Positions 15,487 to 22,898 of a DNA stretch of 27,539 nucleotides are shown piece after piece. The stretch's first letter is position 1. Each line of letters begins with the position of its first letter. Below the pieces are notes generated by a model that saw nothing but the letters and a program-made list of their open reading frames with translations, ran no database searches and was not told the DNA's origin. The position numbers and the translations under genes are program-made. Source of the DNA: SG8-41 sp035574195 (lineage in GTDB: Bacteria; Pseudomonadota; Gammaproteobacteria; Burkholderiales; SG8-41); the NCBI GenBank assembly GCA_035574195.1, contig DATLZE010000126.1, positions 1 to 27,539 on the forward strand, in the 5' to 3' direction.

Positions 15487-16527
15487 TCACTCGGCGCGGG
15501 CGCCGGAGAGCTTGATGACTTTCGCCCACTTGGCGATTTCCTCGCGGATGTAGGCGCCGAATTGCTCCGGCGTGCCGCCGAGAACCTCGATGCCCTGAGC
15601 CGCGAACTGGTCGCGCACTTGCGGCAGCGCGAGCGCCCTCACGATCTCCGCGTTGAGCCGGGCCACGATCTCGCGCGCGGTCTTCGCCGGCGCGACGTAG
15701 CCGAACCAGGTGACGGTTTCGTAGCCCGCGAGGCCGGACTCGGCGACGGTCGGAAGATCGGGCAGCGAAGCCAGGCGCGAGGCGGTCGTGACCGCCAGCG
15801 CGCGCAACCGCCCGCTCTTCACGTGGTGCAGCACCGTGGAGGCGGGCGAGAAGATCATCGCCACCTCGCCCGCGAGCACGTCGGCGACCGCCGGCGGGCT
15901 GCCCTTGTAGGGAATGTGCACCAGGCTGACGCCAGCCATCGCCTTGAACAACTCGCCCGACATGTGGGGAGCGGTGCCGGTTCCGGCCGAGGCGAAATTG
16001 AGCTCTCCGGGTCGGCGCTTCGCGAGCGCGATGAGCTCTCTCACCGTCTTCGCCGGCACCGAGGGATGCACCACCAGAATGTTCGGCGCCGCGGTGGCGA
16101 GCGCGACCGGCGCGAAGTCGCGCGCAAAATCGAACGGGAGCCTGGGGTAGAGCGTCGCGTTGATGGCATTGGCGACCGTGCCGATGAAAAGCGTATATCC
16201 GTCAGGGGCGGATTTCGCCGCGAGCTCGGCGGCGATGTTGCTCGCAGCGCCCGGGCGGTTGTCCACGATCACGCTCTGCCCGAGCGCATCGGCGAGCTTG
16301 GGGCCGATCACGCGCGCGGTGATGTCCGCGCCGGAGGCCGGGGGAAATCCGACGATGACCCGAACCGGCTTCGCGGGATACGGTTGGGCGCCCGCGCCGA
16401 AGGCGCACAGCATCGCCGCCAGCACGCCCCCAGAGCACACAGAGCTCGCCGAGAAAGACCTCGGCCCCTCGCCGCGGAAGAGGCCGAGCAACGCTGAAAA
16501 CGGCGAATGCCTGAGGAGCCCGGTCAT
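15487..16527 (-). CDS. Bug/TctC-family binding protein (copy 3)
   Basis: The 346-residue form starts at the ATG at 16527, where AGGA is eight bases upstream; an in-frame ATG at 16536 has no usable spacing. The N-terminal region is unusually long, about 25 residues before the hydrophobic core SGGVLAAMLCAFGAGA. Cleavage would fall near AGAQ, giving mature QPYPAKPVRVIVGFPPASG. The first-strand loop reads GFPPASGADITARV, one residue longer than the usual FPPGG form. FASAGTGTAPHMSGEL and VHIPYKG follow. It is divergently placed relative to nothing and lies just downstream of the isochorismatase-fold gene on the same strand. The ligand is unknown. Confidence 0.9.
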   Translation of the reverse strand: MTGLLRHSPFSALLGLFRGEGPRSFSASSVCSGGVLAAMLCAFGAGAQPYPAKPVRVIVGFPPASGADITARVIGPKLADALGQSVIVDNRPGAASNIAAELAAKSAPDGYTLFIGTVANAINATLYPRLPFDFARDFAPVALATAAPNILVVHPSVPAKTVRELIALAKRRPGELNFASAGTGTAPHMSGELFKAMAGVSLVHIPYKGSPPAVADVLAGEVAMIFSPASTVLHHVKSGRLRALAVTTASRLASLPDLPTVAESGLAGYETVTWFGYVAPAKTAREIVARLNAEIVRALALPQVRDQFAAQGIEVLGGTPEQFGAYIREEIAKWAKVIKLSGARAE

Positions 16528-16548
16528 GTTCTGCATCCTGAATTCACG

Positions 16549-16554
16549 ATTCTA
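16549..16554 (-). promoter_or_regulatory. Candidate -10 box of Bug copy 3
   Basis: The minus strand reads AACCGGATAGAATC, with TAGAAT matching the -10 consensus at five of six positions. A start site about seven bases downstream would leave a leader of roughly 15 bases carrying the AGGA. The flanking AACCGGATAGA word is shared with the region before Bug copy 2. No -35 is evident. Confidence 0.38.
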
Positions 16555-16670
16555 TCCGGTTCGATCCTCTGTGCTCAGCGCGAGCTCGGCGGCCGGCTCC
16601 CGGGCGTTATCGGGCGCCTCCGGTGCCGATCTCGAGCCGAATCCGTCTCCGGAATCCCTCGAGCACGATC

Positions 16671-17249
16671 TCATCGCCTCAGCGCCGCGAGCACCTCTTT
16701 CACGCCCACCACGTAGCAGATCGTGGGCAGGATGCGGTCGATCGCGAAGGCGTGGTTCTCGAGGTCGTTGCTGGCGCACGCCTCGCGCACCACGTACGTG
16801 CGGTAGCCCATGTCCGCGGCGTGGCGTGCGGTCGCCTCCACGACATAGTTCGTCCACAGCCCCATCAAGATCAGGGTGTCGACGCCCGCGTTGTGCAGCG
16901 CCTGCTCGAGGTTGGTGGTGAGGAAGGGGTCCACGCAGGTCTTGTTGATGACGAGCTCGGAGGCGAGCGGCTTCACGCTCGGGTGGATCGCCGCTCCGCG
17001 CGTGCCGAGGACGAGCTGTTTCTTCCTGCGCAGCCCGATCCACAGCGGGCTGTTCGAGGGGATGTCGCGGAAGTCGCGCCGCACCGAGGCCGTCACGTGG
17101 ATCACGGTGAGACCCGCGCGGCGCGCGGCGCGCAGCACCGAGGCGATGTGCTCCAGGGTGCGGTTCTCGCGGATTCCGGCGGTCGCCGGGATGAGGTCGT
17201 TTTGCACGTCGAGCAGGATCGCTGCCGTGCGCCTGCGGTCTAGCTTCAT
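16671..17249 (-). CDS. Isochorismatase-fold hydrolase lacking the nucleophilic Cys
   Basis: Choosing the ATG at 17249 (AGAGGAGCC just upstream) gives 192 residues, normal for this cysteine-hydrolase superfamily. D14 (ILLDVQNDL) and K103 (VINKTCVDPF) match two members of the Asp-Lys-Cys triad. The nucleophile motif, normally of the form GxxTNxCVxxT, reads GLWTNYVVEAT, putting Val136 where Cys is expected. True isochorismatases also lack that Cys, whereas amidases such as nicotinamidase require it. The enzyme is therefore more likely to hydrolyse a vinyl ether-type bond, or to be catalytically altered, than to be a thiol-dependent amidase. It lies in a minus-strand run with LVIVD and RidA genes. 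Confidence 0.87.
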   Translation of the reverse strand: MKLDRRRTAAILLDVQNDLIPATAGIRENRTLEHIASVLRAARRAGLTVIHVTASVRRDFRDIPSNSPLWIGLRRKKQLVLGTRGAAIHPSVKPLASELVINKTCVDPFLTTNLEQALHNAGVDTLILMGLWTNYVVEATARHAADMGYRTYVVREACASNDLENHAFAIDRILPTICYVVGVKEVLAALRR

Positions 17250-17295
17250 GGCTCCTCTGGTCCTGCGCTGAAAAACCCGTCTCGAAAACCGGCGT

Positions 17296-18534
17296 TCAAC
17301 CGATACGCTCCAGGATGTGCAGCCCGCGCACCCGATCGAGGAGATAGATGAGCCCTCGCTCGTCCACCGTGACGTCGTTGCTCTGCACGCGGTCGGACCC
17401 CGGCGGCACGTCCGGCACATAATGCGCGACCTCGCGCAAGGCGTGCGGGCGCGAGATGTCAATCACGCGCAACCCGTAGGCGAACCACGCCACCGGGATC
17501 TCGGTCCCGGTCACTTTCTCGCACGGCTGGTGGCAGCCCGTCATGCGCGGCTGCGGCTGCGGCGGCATCTCCTCGACCTGGAAGGTCGAGATCGGCTGGG
17601 GATGCTTCTCGTCGGTGATGTCCACCAGCCACAGGAACGCGGCCGGATAAGGCGGCGCGCCCTCCATGCGGAACACGTCCTCGTCGGTCACCAGCAGGAA
17701 GTCGCGGTTCTGGATCTTGAAGGGGATGCGCAGCGCGGTGTGCGTCGGCCAGGCGAACGGCGGGCTCCAGTCGAGCCCGGAGACGAATTTCGGCCGCGAC
17801 AGGTCCTCGATGTCGAGGATGACGAAGCCGCCGTGCCAGTAGCTCGTGTAGAGGCGGTTTCCGTGGCGCAGCGGATGGTGGCACTTGTGCGCGTCGCCTT
17901 GCCAGCTCGGCGTCTCGCCCCCTGCGATCCACTGCCCCGGCATCCACCAGCGGCCGACCTCTTGCGGCCGCGCCGGGTCCTTGAGATCGAGGATCATCAC
18001 GATGTTGCCGAGGTAGCCGTCCCAGGTCGGCGAGATGTAAGCGTAACGCCCGTCGAAGTCGAAGCGGTGCACGCCGCGCGCATAGCCGGGGCCCGGCCGG
18101 TCGGTGGTGTTCCAGTTCGCGATCAGCCTGGGCCGCGCCGGATTCGATACGTCGTAGATGGCGAGGCCGCCATGGTAGCCCTCGGGCGGGGTCTGCCCCT
18201 TCAACGCCGCAGCGCGCTGGATTTCGCGGTTGACGATCATGATGTCGCCTGCGACGCGCACCTTGTGCGAGTGCGTTCCCGGCGGCATGGAAAGGGCGGC
18301 GAGCGGGCGCGGGCGCCTCGGGTCGGAGACGTCCACGATCAGCGTGCCGTGAGGATGCTCCATGTTGCCGATGTAGGCGATGTTCCTCTCCACCACCACC
18401 TGCCCGCCGCCCGCGCAGTCGAACCACGCGACCGGCTGCATGCCGCGCGCCGCGGCGCGCAGCGCGTGCTGCGCCGCCCCGCCCGATTTCACGTCGAGAT
18501 AACCGACTTCCTTGATGCCCTTCGCCCTCGCCAT
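17296..18534 (-). CDS. LVIVD-repeat beta-propeller-like protein
   Basis: The 412-residue protein consists of repeated units with the pattern (hydrophobic)2-D-(V/I)-S-x-P-x-x-P. Examples are TLIVDVSDPRRPRP, GLAIYDVSNPARPRL, VMILDLKDPARPQE, FVILDIEDLSRPKF and LRVIDISRPHALRE. These are LVIVD repeats, thought to build a propeller-like beta structure. No signal peptide is seen, so a cytoplasmic location is likely for this start (GGAGAA 8-13 bases upstream of the ATG). Several His/Cys-rich spots (DAHKCHHPLRHG, GCHQPCEK) could bind a metal. The biochemical role of this family is unknown; here it is embedded with catabolic enzymes and is not a typical cell-surface LVIVD protein. Confidence 0.82.
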   Translation of the reverse strand: MARAKGIKEVGYLDVKSGGAAQHALRAAARGMQPVAWFDCAGGGQVVVERNIAYIGNMEHPHGTLIVDVSDPRRPRPLAALSMPPGTHSHKVRVAGDIMIVNREIQRAAALKGQTPPEGYHGGLAIYDVSNPARPRLIANWNTTDRPGPGYARGVHRFDFDGRYAYISPTWDGYLGNIVMILDLKDPARPQEVGRWWMPGQWIAGGETPSWQGDAHKCHHPLRHGNRLYTSYWHGGFVILDIEDLSRPKFVSGLDWSPPFAWPTHTALRIPFKIQNRDFLLVTDEDVFRMEGAPPYPAAFLWLVDITDEKHPQPISTFQVEEMPPQPQPRMTGCHQPCEKVTGTEIPVAWFAYGLRVIDISRPHALREVAHYVPDVPPGSDRVQSNDVTVDERGLIYLLDRVRGLHILERIG

Positions 18535-18689
18535 GCGCGCTTCTCCAGTTCATCCGGCGCCGATCCCCGCCTCGCCGGGCCGGAGCGCTCCGCCCGCGCC
18601 GCTCGCAGCGCAGCGAGGCGCCGGACGCCTGCGCTCCGCCCGCGCCCGGCACAGCACCACAGGCGCGAGCGCAAGAGGTGGCGAGAGGC

Positions 18690-19169
18690 TCATGGGTAGA
18701 GCTCGAAATCGCCCACGATCTCGAGCACGGAGCGGCGCGGCAGCTCCGCGACGCCCACCGCGGCGCGCGCGTGCGCGCCCCGCTCCGGCCCCCACAGCTC
18801 GTAGAAAAGATCGGAGGCGCCGTCCATCACCGCGAACTGGCGCTCGAACCCGGGCGCGGAGTTGATCATGCCGATCAGCCGGATCACCCGCTTCACGCGG
18901 TCGAGATCGCCGGTGTGCGCCTTGATCGTCGCGAGAATCTGCAGCGCCACGGCGCGCGCCGTCACGTACGCCTCCTGCTCGCTCACTTCGAGCCCGACCT
19001 TGCCCACGTTCTTCGCCCCGAGCGCGAGCGGATGGCGCGCGGTGCTGTGCCCGGCGAGGAAAAGGAGGTTGCCCACCTGCACGCAGGGCACGCGGTTCGC
19101 GCTCGGGAACGGCTGCGGCGGCGGCAGCGCGAGGCCCATTTTCGCGAGACGGTCCTCGATCACGCCCAT
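18690..19169 (-). CDS. RidA/YjgF/YER057c/UK114-family protein
   Basis: The 159-residue protein has the longer Rid-subfamily layout. GNLLFLAGHSTARHP follows an N-terminal extension, then LGAKNVGKVGLEVS and the helix AYVTARAVALQILATIKAHTG. The HARAAVGVAELP segment contains R135, which corresponds to the Arg that binds the carboxylate of imine/enamine substrates in RidA. It may therefore hydrolyse reactive enamines/imines or act on a pathway-specific amide or imine. An AGGGA four bases before the ATG supports the start. Its pairing with an isochorismatase-fold enzyme recalls N-heterocycle catabolic operons, but the neighbours here do not match a known one. It is the first gene of the minus-strand run. 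Confidence 0.9.
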   Translation of the reverse strand: MGVIEDRLAKMGLALPPPQPFPSANRVPCVQVGNLLFLAGHSTARHPLALGAKNVGKVGLEVSEQEAYVTARAVALQILATIKAHTGDLDRVKRVIRLIGMINSAPGFERQFAVMDGASDLFYELWGPERGAHARAAVGVAELPRRSVLEIVGDFELYP

Positions 19170-19275
19170 GGATCCCTGCTCGGTTCCAGCATGCGCCGGG
19201 GTATGCCCCTGTCCGATGCGCCGAGTTTAACCGGAAAGGAATCGCACGGGCCATAGGCCGCCCGATTCCCGAATG

Positions 19276-19305
19276 TGGACTGCCCCGGCGCGGCGGGAAT
19301 ATGAT
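19276..19305 (+). promoter_or_regulatory. Candidate sigma-70 promoter for the CoA-transferase genes
   Basis: TGGACT (19276-19281) and TATGAT (19300-19305, five of six matches) are separated by 18 bases. A start around 19312 would leave a leader of about 20 bases before the ATG at 19334, which argues for that start rather than the ATG at 19301 that overlaps the -10 box. Confidence 0.45.
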
Positions 19306-19333
19306 TCGTGCGAAGCTTCCGCCGGCCTCCAGC

Positions 19334-20155
19334 ATGACCCGCGCAGCGCCGTCCAAGATCGTGAGCCTCGCCGCGCTCGCCGCGCGCATTCCGGACGGGG
19401 CCGCGCTCGGACTGGGCGGCGTGCTCCTGCACCGCGGGCCGTTCGCGCTGGTACGCGAGCTCGCGCGCCAGGGCCGGCGCGCGCTCGAGATCGTCAAGCC
19501 CTCGCCGGGTTACGACCTCGACCTCCTGTGCCGCGCCGGGGCGGTGGCGAAAGTGCGCGCCGGCATCGTCGCAATGGAAGGCCGCTTCGGGCTCGCCCCG
19601 TGGTACCGCAAGGCGATCGAGCGCAAGGAGGCCGCGCTCGAAGAGCACGCCTGAATGACGCTGGTCGCGGGGCTGCGTGCAGCCGCCTACGGAATCCCCT
19701 TCCAGCCGGTCGCCGGCGTGCACGGCAGCGATCTCGCGCGGTTGAACGGCTGGCGCAAGATCGAGGACCCGTACGGCTCGGGCCGGCAGGTGTACGTGAT
19801 CCCCGCGGTGCAGCCCGACGTCGCGGTGATCCACGCGCACGAGGCGGACGAGAACGGCAACGCGCGCGTGCTGGGCTCGCCTTACTGGGATCATCCGCTC
19901 ACGCGCGCAGCCAAACGGGTGCTCGTCACCGCCGAGCGGCTCGTCGCTCCCGAGGCGCTCGCCGCGCGGCCGGAGCTCACGCTCGTGCCCGGTTTCATGG
20001 TGGAGGCCGTCGCAATCGTGCCGCGCGGCGGCTGGCCGGGCTCGATGCACGCGCTCTACGAGGTGGATTACGGCGCGGTCGAGAGCTATCTGCGCGAGGA
20101 GCCTGGCGCCTTCGAGGCGCATCTCGCCGCCGCGCCCGAGGCCCGCGAACCGTGA
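19334..20155 (+). pseudogene. CoA-transferase subunit A interrupted by an in-frame TGA
   Basis: Read through, this locus encodes a 273-position type I CoA-transferase alpha-type subunit. IPDGAALGLGGVLLHRGP is the N-terminal CoA-binding fold, and LRAAAYGIPFQPVAGVHGSDL and PDVAVIHAHEADENGNARV are conserved C-terminal blocks. The frame is broken by TGA at 19652-19654 (GAG CAC GCC TGA ATG ACG), with no shift on either side. Homologs, from memory, read EHACYTVIAGLRAA here, so TGA replaces a Cys codon. It may be a point-mutated gene, a sequencing error, a split gene restarting at the adjacent ATG, or, far less likely, a selenocysteine site. Subunit B directly downstream is intact. CoA transferases of this type move CoA between acyl acceptors. 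Confidence 0.65.
19655..20155 (+). CDS. C-terminal piece of CoA-transferase subunit A, possible restart ORF
   Basis: This is the frame downstream of the TGA described for the whole locus. The ATG follows the stop directly (TGAATG), so reinitiation is conceivable. No Shine-Dalgarno is close; the nearest AAGGAGG (19625-19631) is 23 bases away. The 166 residues carry intact conserved blocks up to EVDYGAVESYLREEPGAF. Its codon use looks like that of its neighbours, so any loss of function is recent. Confidence 0.4.
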   Translation: MTLVAGLRAAAYGIPFQPVAGVHGSDLARLNGWRKIEDPYGSGRQVYVIPAVQPDVAVIHAHEADENGNARVLGSPYWDHPLTRAAKRVLVTAERLVAPEALAARPELTLVPGFMVEAVAIVPRGGWPGSMHALYEVDYGAVESYLREEPGAFEAHLAAAPEAREP

Positions 20156-20223
20156 ACGGCGAATCGGGCAGCACGGCATCGGGCGGATCACGATCCGTGA
20201 ACGACGATTGGCGATTCACGAAC

Positions 20224-20970
20224 ATGGACTGGACGCCGTTCTCCTATCTCGTCGTCAACCTGGCGCGCCAGATTCGCCCGGGCGAGATCGTGTTCAGCGG
20301 CGTCCATTCCACGCCGGCGATGCTCGCCTGCCTGCTCGCCAAGCGCGCTTACGATTTTCACTTCACCTATCTCAATGTCGCGGGCGGGGTCGAGCCCGAG
20401 CCGCGCTCGGCGCCGCACTCGAGCAGCGACCCGGCGCTCGTCGAGGGCTCGCCCGCGATCTTCGCCAACGAGGACTTCTACGATCTGTGCGCCCGCGGCG
20501 GCATGGACCTCGTATTCCTCGGCTGCGCGCAGGTTGACGCCTGCGGGCGCACCAACGTCTCGACGATCGGGCCGTGGGATCGTCCCGAGGTGCGGCTGCC
20601 CGGCGGGGGCGGCGCTGCGGTGATGATGCCGACTGCGAAGCGGGCCGCGACCTGGCGCACCGAGCACTCGCCCCGCACGCTCGTCGAGCGGCTCGATTTC
20701 GTGACCGCGTCCGGGAACCTGACGACCCTGGTCACGCCGATCGCGGTGTTCCGGCGCGCGCCGGCTCCGGGCGCGCGCTTCGCGCTCGAATCGTGGAACC
20801 CGCGGGTCGCGCTCGAGGAGGTCGCCCGGCGCACCGGGTTCCGCTTCGAGGCGGGCGGCGCGCGCCCCTCGGACCCGATCACCGCGCGCGAGCGGCGCGC
20901 GCTCGAGGCCCTCGATCCACGGGGCGAGCTCGCCGCGGCGCTGCGTCTCGGAAACCAGCCCGGCGCGTGA
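20224..20970 (+). CDS. CoA-transferase subunit B
   Basis: The 248-residue protein is the beta-type partner of the interrupted subunit A. YLVVNLARQIRPGEIVFSGV is the opening fold, and GGMDLVFLGCAQVDACGRTNVSTIGP (92-117) and VRLPGGGGAAVMMPTAKR are family blocks. At the site of the catalytic Glu-Ser-Gly loop of classic type I transferases the sequence reads NVAGGVEP (51-58), so the Glu that forms the CoA thioester seems absent. A GTG at 20152 overlaps the subunit A stop in frame, but the extra stretch contains extragenic-type repeat words, so the ATG at 20224 is preferred. Its stop lies 6 bases from the convergent deacetylase stop. Function may be CoA transfer or a hydrolase-like variant. Confidence 0.85.
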   Translation: MDWTPFSYLVVNLARQIRPGEIVFSGVHSTPAMLACLLAKRAYDFHFTYLNVAGGVEPEPRSAPHSSSDPALVEGSPAIFANEDFYDLCARGGMDLVFLGCAQVDACGRTNVSTIGPWDRPEVRLPGGGGAAVMMPTAKRAATWRTEHSPRTLVERLDFVTASGNLTTLVTPIAVFRRAPAPGARFALESWNPRVALEEVARRTGFRFEAGGARPSDPITARERRALEALDPRGELAAALRLGNQPGA

Positions 20971-20976
20971 CGGGCC

Positions 20977-21885
20977 TCAGCTCCCCGGCACGATCCCCGG
21001 GGGCAGCGTACGGCAGTAGTCGGCGATGTCGCCTGGCCGGCACTTCCACACCCGGTCCATGAACTTGTTCGAAAAACAATGTTGGAGCGCTCGCCGCAGC
21101 GGGCGCAGCCGAAACGGCTGCCCGAACACGTAGGGGTGGATCGAGATGTTGCACACGAGGGGGTGCCGCGCGGATTGCTCGACCATCTCCTCGAACTGGT
21201 CCACCAACATGTCGCAGAACTCGCGCGCGCTGTGCTGGCGGTGGATCACCTGCGGCGAATCGTTCAACTCCACGGGATAGGGCACCGAGAGGATCGGCCC
21301 CGCGCGCGTGCGCATCCACACCGGCTGGTCGTCGAAGGGCCAGTCCATGAGATACTCGTAGCCCGCCTCCTTGAGCAGATCCGGCGTCCACGGGTTCTCG
21401 TAGGCGCCCGCACCCATCCAGCCCCGGGGCGGGCGCCCCTCGTGGCGCGCGATGGTCTCGGTCACCTCCCGGATCACGCGCGCCTCGTCCGCCTCCCAGC
21501 GAAAATCGTGCAGGTTCTCCGAATTGGTGCGCCCGTGGGCGATGATCTCGTCGCCGCGAGCGCGGATGCGTGCGGGAATCTGCGGCGCTTCCTCGTAGAG
21601 CAGGCTGTTCATGTTGTGCGCGAGCGGTATCGCGAGCTCGTCGGCCAGCTCGAACAGCCGCCAGATGCCGATGCGGTTGCCGTAATCGCGCCAGGCGTAA
21701 TTCCTCTGGGTCTGCGGCTCTCCGAGCTTGGCGTTGTCGTGGCCGCGGCCCCGCCCGAAGGCGAACACCTCGACGTTGGTCGTGATGCAGAAGGCGAGCC
21801 GCTTGCCGCCCGGCCAGCTGTAGTCCTTCCGTTCGGTGAGCGGAACGTAGTCGTAGCGGTTGTGTGCGGAAAGCAGGTTCGCCAT
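20977..21885 (-). CDS. Polysaccharide deacetylase/NodB-fold protein (PuuE-like)
   Basis: From the ATG at 21885 (AGGAG just upstream) the protein has 302 residues. The NodB-type barrel is visible as KRLAFCITTNVEVFAFGRG, ARGDEIIAHGRTNSENL, PRGWMGAGAYENPWTPDLLKEAGYEYLMD and NISIHPYVFGQPFRLRPLRRAL. The metal-binding Asp-Asp of true chitin-type deacetylases is replaced by a TNVE-type strand, as in allantoinase-like PuuE relatives, which can act without the classic zinc site. Deacetylation of a polymer is therefore not the best guess; hydrolysis of a small cyclic or linear amide is possible. It lies just downstream of Bug copy 4 on the same strand, and the two are probably co-transcribed. There is no signal peptide, so it acts in the cytoplasm. 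Confidence 0.85.
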   Translation of the reverse strand: MANLLSAHNRYDYVPLTERKDYSWPGGKRLAFCITTNVEVFAFGRGRGHDNAKLGEPQTQRNYAWRDYGNRIGIWRLFELADELAIPLAHNMNSLLYEEAPQIPARIRARGDEIIAHGRTNSENLHDFRWEADEARVIREVTETIARHEGRPPRGWMGAGAYENPWTPDLLKEAGYEYLMDWPFDDQPVWMRTRAGPILSVPYPVELNDSPQVIHRQHSAREFCDMLVDQFEEMVEQSARHPLVCNISIHPYVFGQPFRLRPLRRALQHCFSNKFMDRVWKCRPGDIADYCRTLPPGIVPGS

Positions 21886-21923
21886 GGCTCCTGTGCGCGA
21901 TCGCCGAGGCGCGTTGCCGCAGC

Positions 21924-22898
21924 TCACTGCACGCGCGCCCCCGAGAGCCGCACGAGCTTGCCGAGCTTGCCGAGCTCCGCTTCGAGGTGCGCCGCGAACT
22001 CCTCCGGGGTGCTCGTCACGGGCACTGCGCCGACCTTGGCGTAGACTTTCTGGACGTCGGGAAGTCTCACCGCCTTTCCGAACTCGGCGTTCAGCCGCTC
22101 GACCACGGGGCGCGGCGCACCGCGCGGCAGCAGGATCCCCGTGTAGAGCACGAGCTCGAAGTCCTTCAGGCCGGCCTCCTTCATCGTCGGCAGCTCCGGG
22201 GCGGCGTCCGAGCGCCGCGGCGTGGTCACCGCCAGCGCGCGCAGCCTCCCCGCCGCCACCATGGGCAGCGCCGGGGGCAGCGTCGCGAACGACACCGCCA
22301 CCTCCCCGCTCAGCAGCCCGGTGATCGCCTCGGGGCTGCCTTTGTAGGGCACGTGCACCATCCGGATCCCCGCCATCGCTTTCAGCATCTCCGCCGCAAG
22401 ATGCACGATGGTGCCGTTGCCCGAGGAACCGTGGGAAATCTCGTTGGGGTGCTTCTTCGCGAGCGCGATCAGTTCCTTCACCGACTTCACCGGCAGCGAG
22501 GGATGCACGAGCAACATCAGCGGGCTCGCGGCGATCAGCGTGACCGGGGTGAAATCGCGCACCGAGTCGTACGGCAGCTTCTGGTAGAGGCTCGCGTTGA
22601 TCGCGTGCGTGGTGATGTCCTGCAGGAACACCGTATAACCGTCGGCGCGCGCTTTCGCGATGAAGTCCGAGGCGATCGTGGTTCCGGCCCCCGGGCGCGG
22701 CTCCACCACCACCGGCTGCCCCATGCTCTCGGTGAGCTTGGCGCCGAGCGTGCGCGCGAGCACGTCGGAGATCCCCCCGGGGGTGAACCCGTGCACGAGC
22801 CGCACCGGCCGTGCCGGGTAATCCGTCTGGGCGGAGGCCGGCGGCGCGCCAGGCGCTAGCGCCGCCAAAGCCAGCGTCATGCCGAGCAGTCGTCTCAT
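21924..22898 (-). CDS. Bug/TctC-family binding protein (copy 4)
   Basis: The start at 22898 has a good Shine-Dalgarno (GGGGAG six bases upstream), giving 324 residues; the 42 extra residues of the longer open frame are not family-like. The signal peptide MRRLLGMTLALAALAPGAPP ends near ASAQ, and mature TDYPARPVRLVHGFTPGG follows. The usual FPPGG loop is here FTPGG. HGSSGNGTIVHLAAEML and VHVPYKG line the pocket. It precedes the deacetylase-fold gene by 38 bases and probably shares its transcript, suggesting that its ligand is the substrate of that hydrolase. An ATAGCAT word about 65 bases upstream (22963-22968) could be a -10. Confidence 0.92.
   Translation of the reverse strand: MRRLLGMTLALAALAPGAPPASAQTDYPARPVRLVHGFTPGGISDVLARTLGAKLTESMGQPVVVEPRPGAGTTIASDFIAKARADGYTVFLQDITTHAINASLYQKLPYDSVRDFTPVTLIAASPLMLLVHPSLPVKSVKELIALAKKHPNEISHGSSGNGTIVHLAAEMLKAMAGIRMVHVPYKGSPEAITGLLSGEVAVSFATLPPALPMVAAGRLRALAVTTPRRSDAAPELPTMKEAGLKDFELVLYTGILLPRGAPRPVVERLNAEFGKAVRLPDVQKVYAKVGAVPVTSTPEEFAAHLEAELGKLGKLVRLSGARVQ

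Noticed and set aside
13905..15515. A long plus-strand open frame opposite the lyase-family gene
   Set aside because: The minus strand carries the GSSTMPHKRNP signature, while the plus frame is His/Arg-rich low-information sequence.
18535..18689. Possible gene or terminator in the 155-base gap between the RidA and LVIVD genes
   Set aside because: Only a 5-bp stem (CTCGC/GCGAG) without a T-run is visible, and no frame in it resembles a protein.
19652..19690. A definite selenocysteine insertion site
   Set aside because: The stem is only 5-6 bp, hairpins are common at this GC content, and no known CoA-transferase selenoprotein comes to mind. It is kept only as a testable possibility in the findings.
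20152..20223. GTG start of CoA-transferase subunit B overlapping the subunit A stop
   Set aside because: The added 24 residues show no family resemblance and the DNA contains extragenic-type repeat words, so the ATG at 20224 is preferred.
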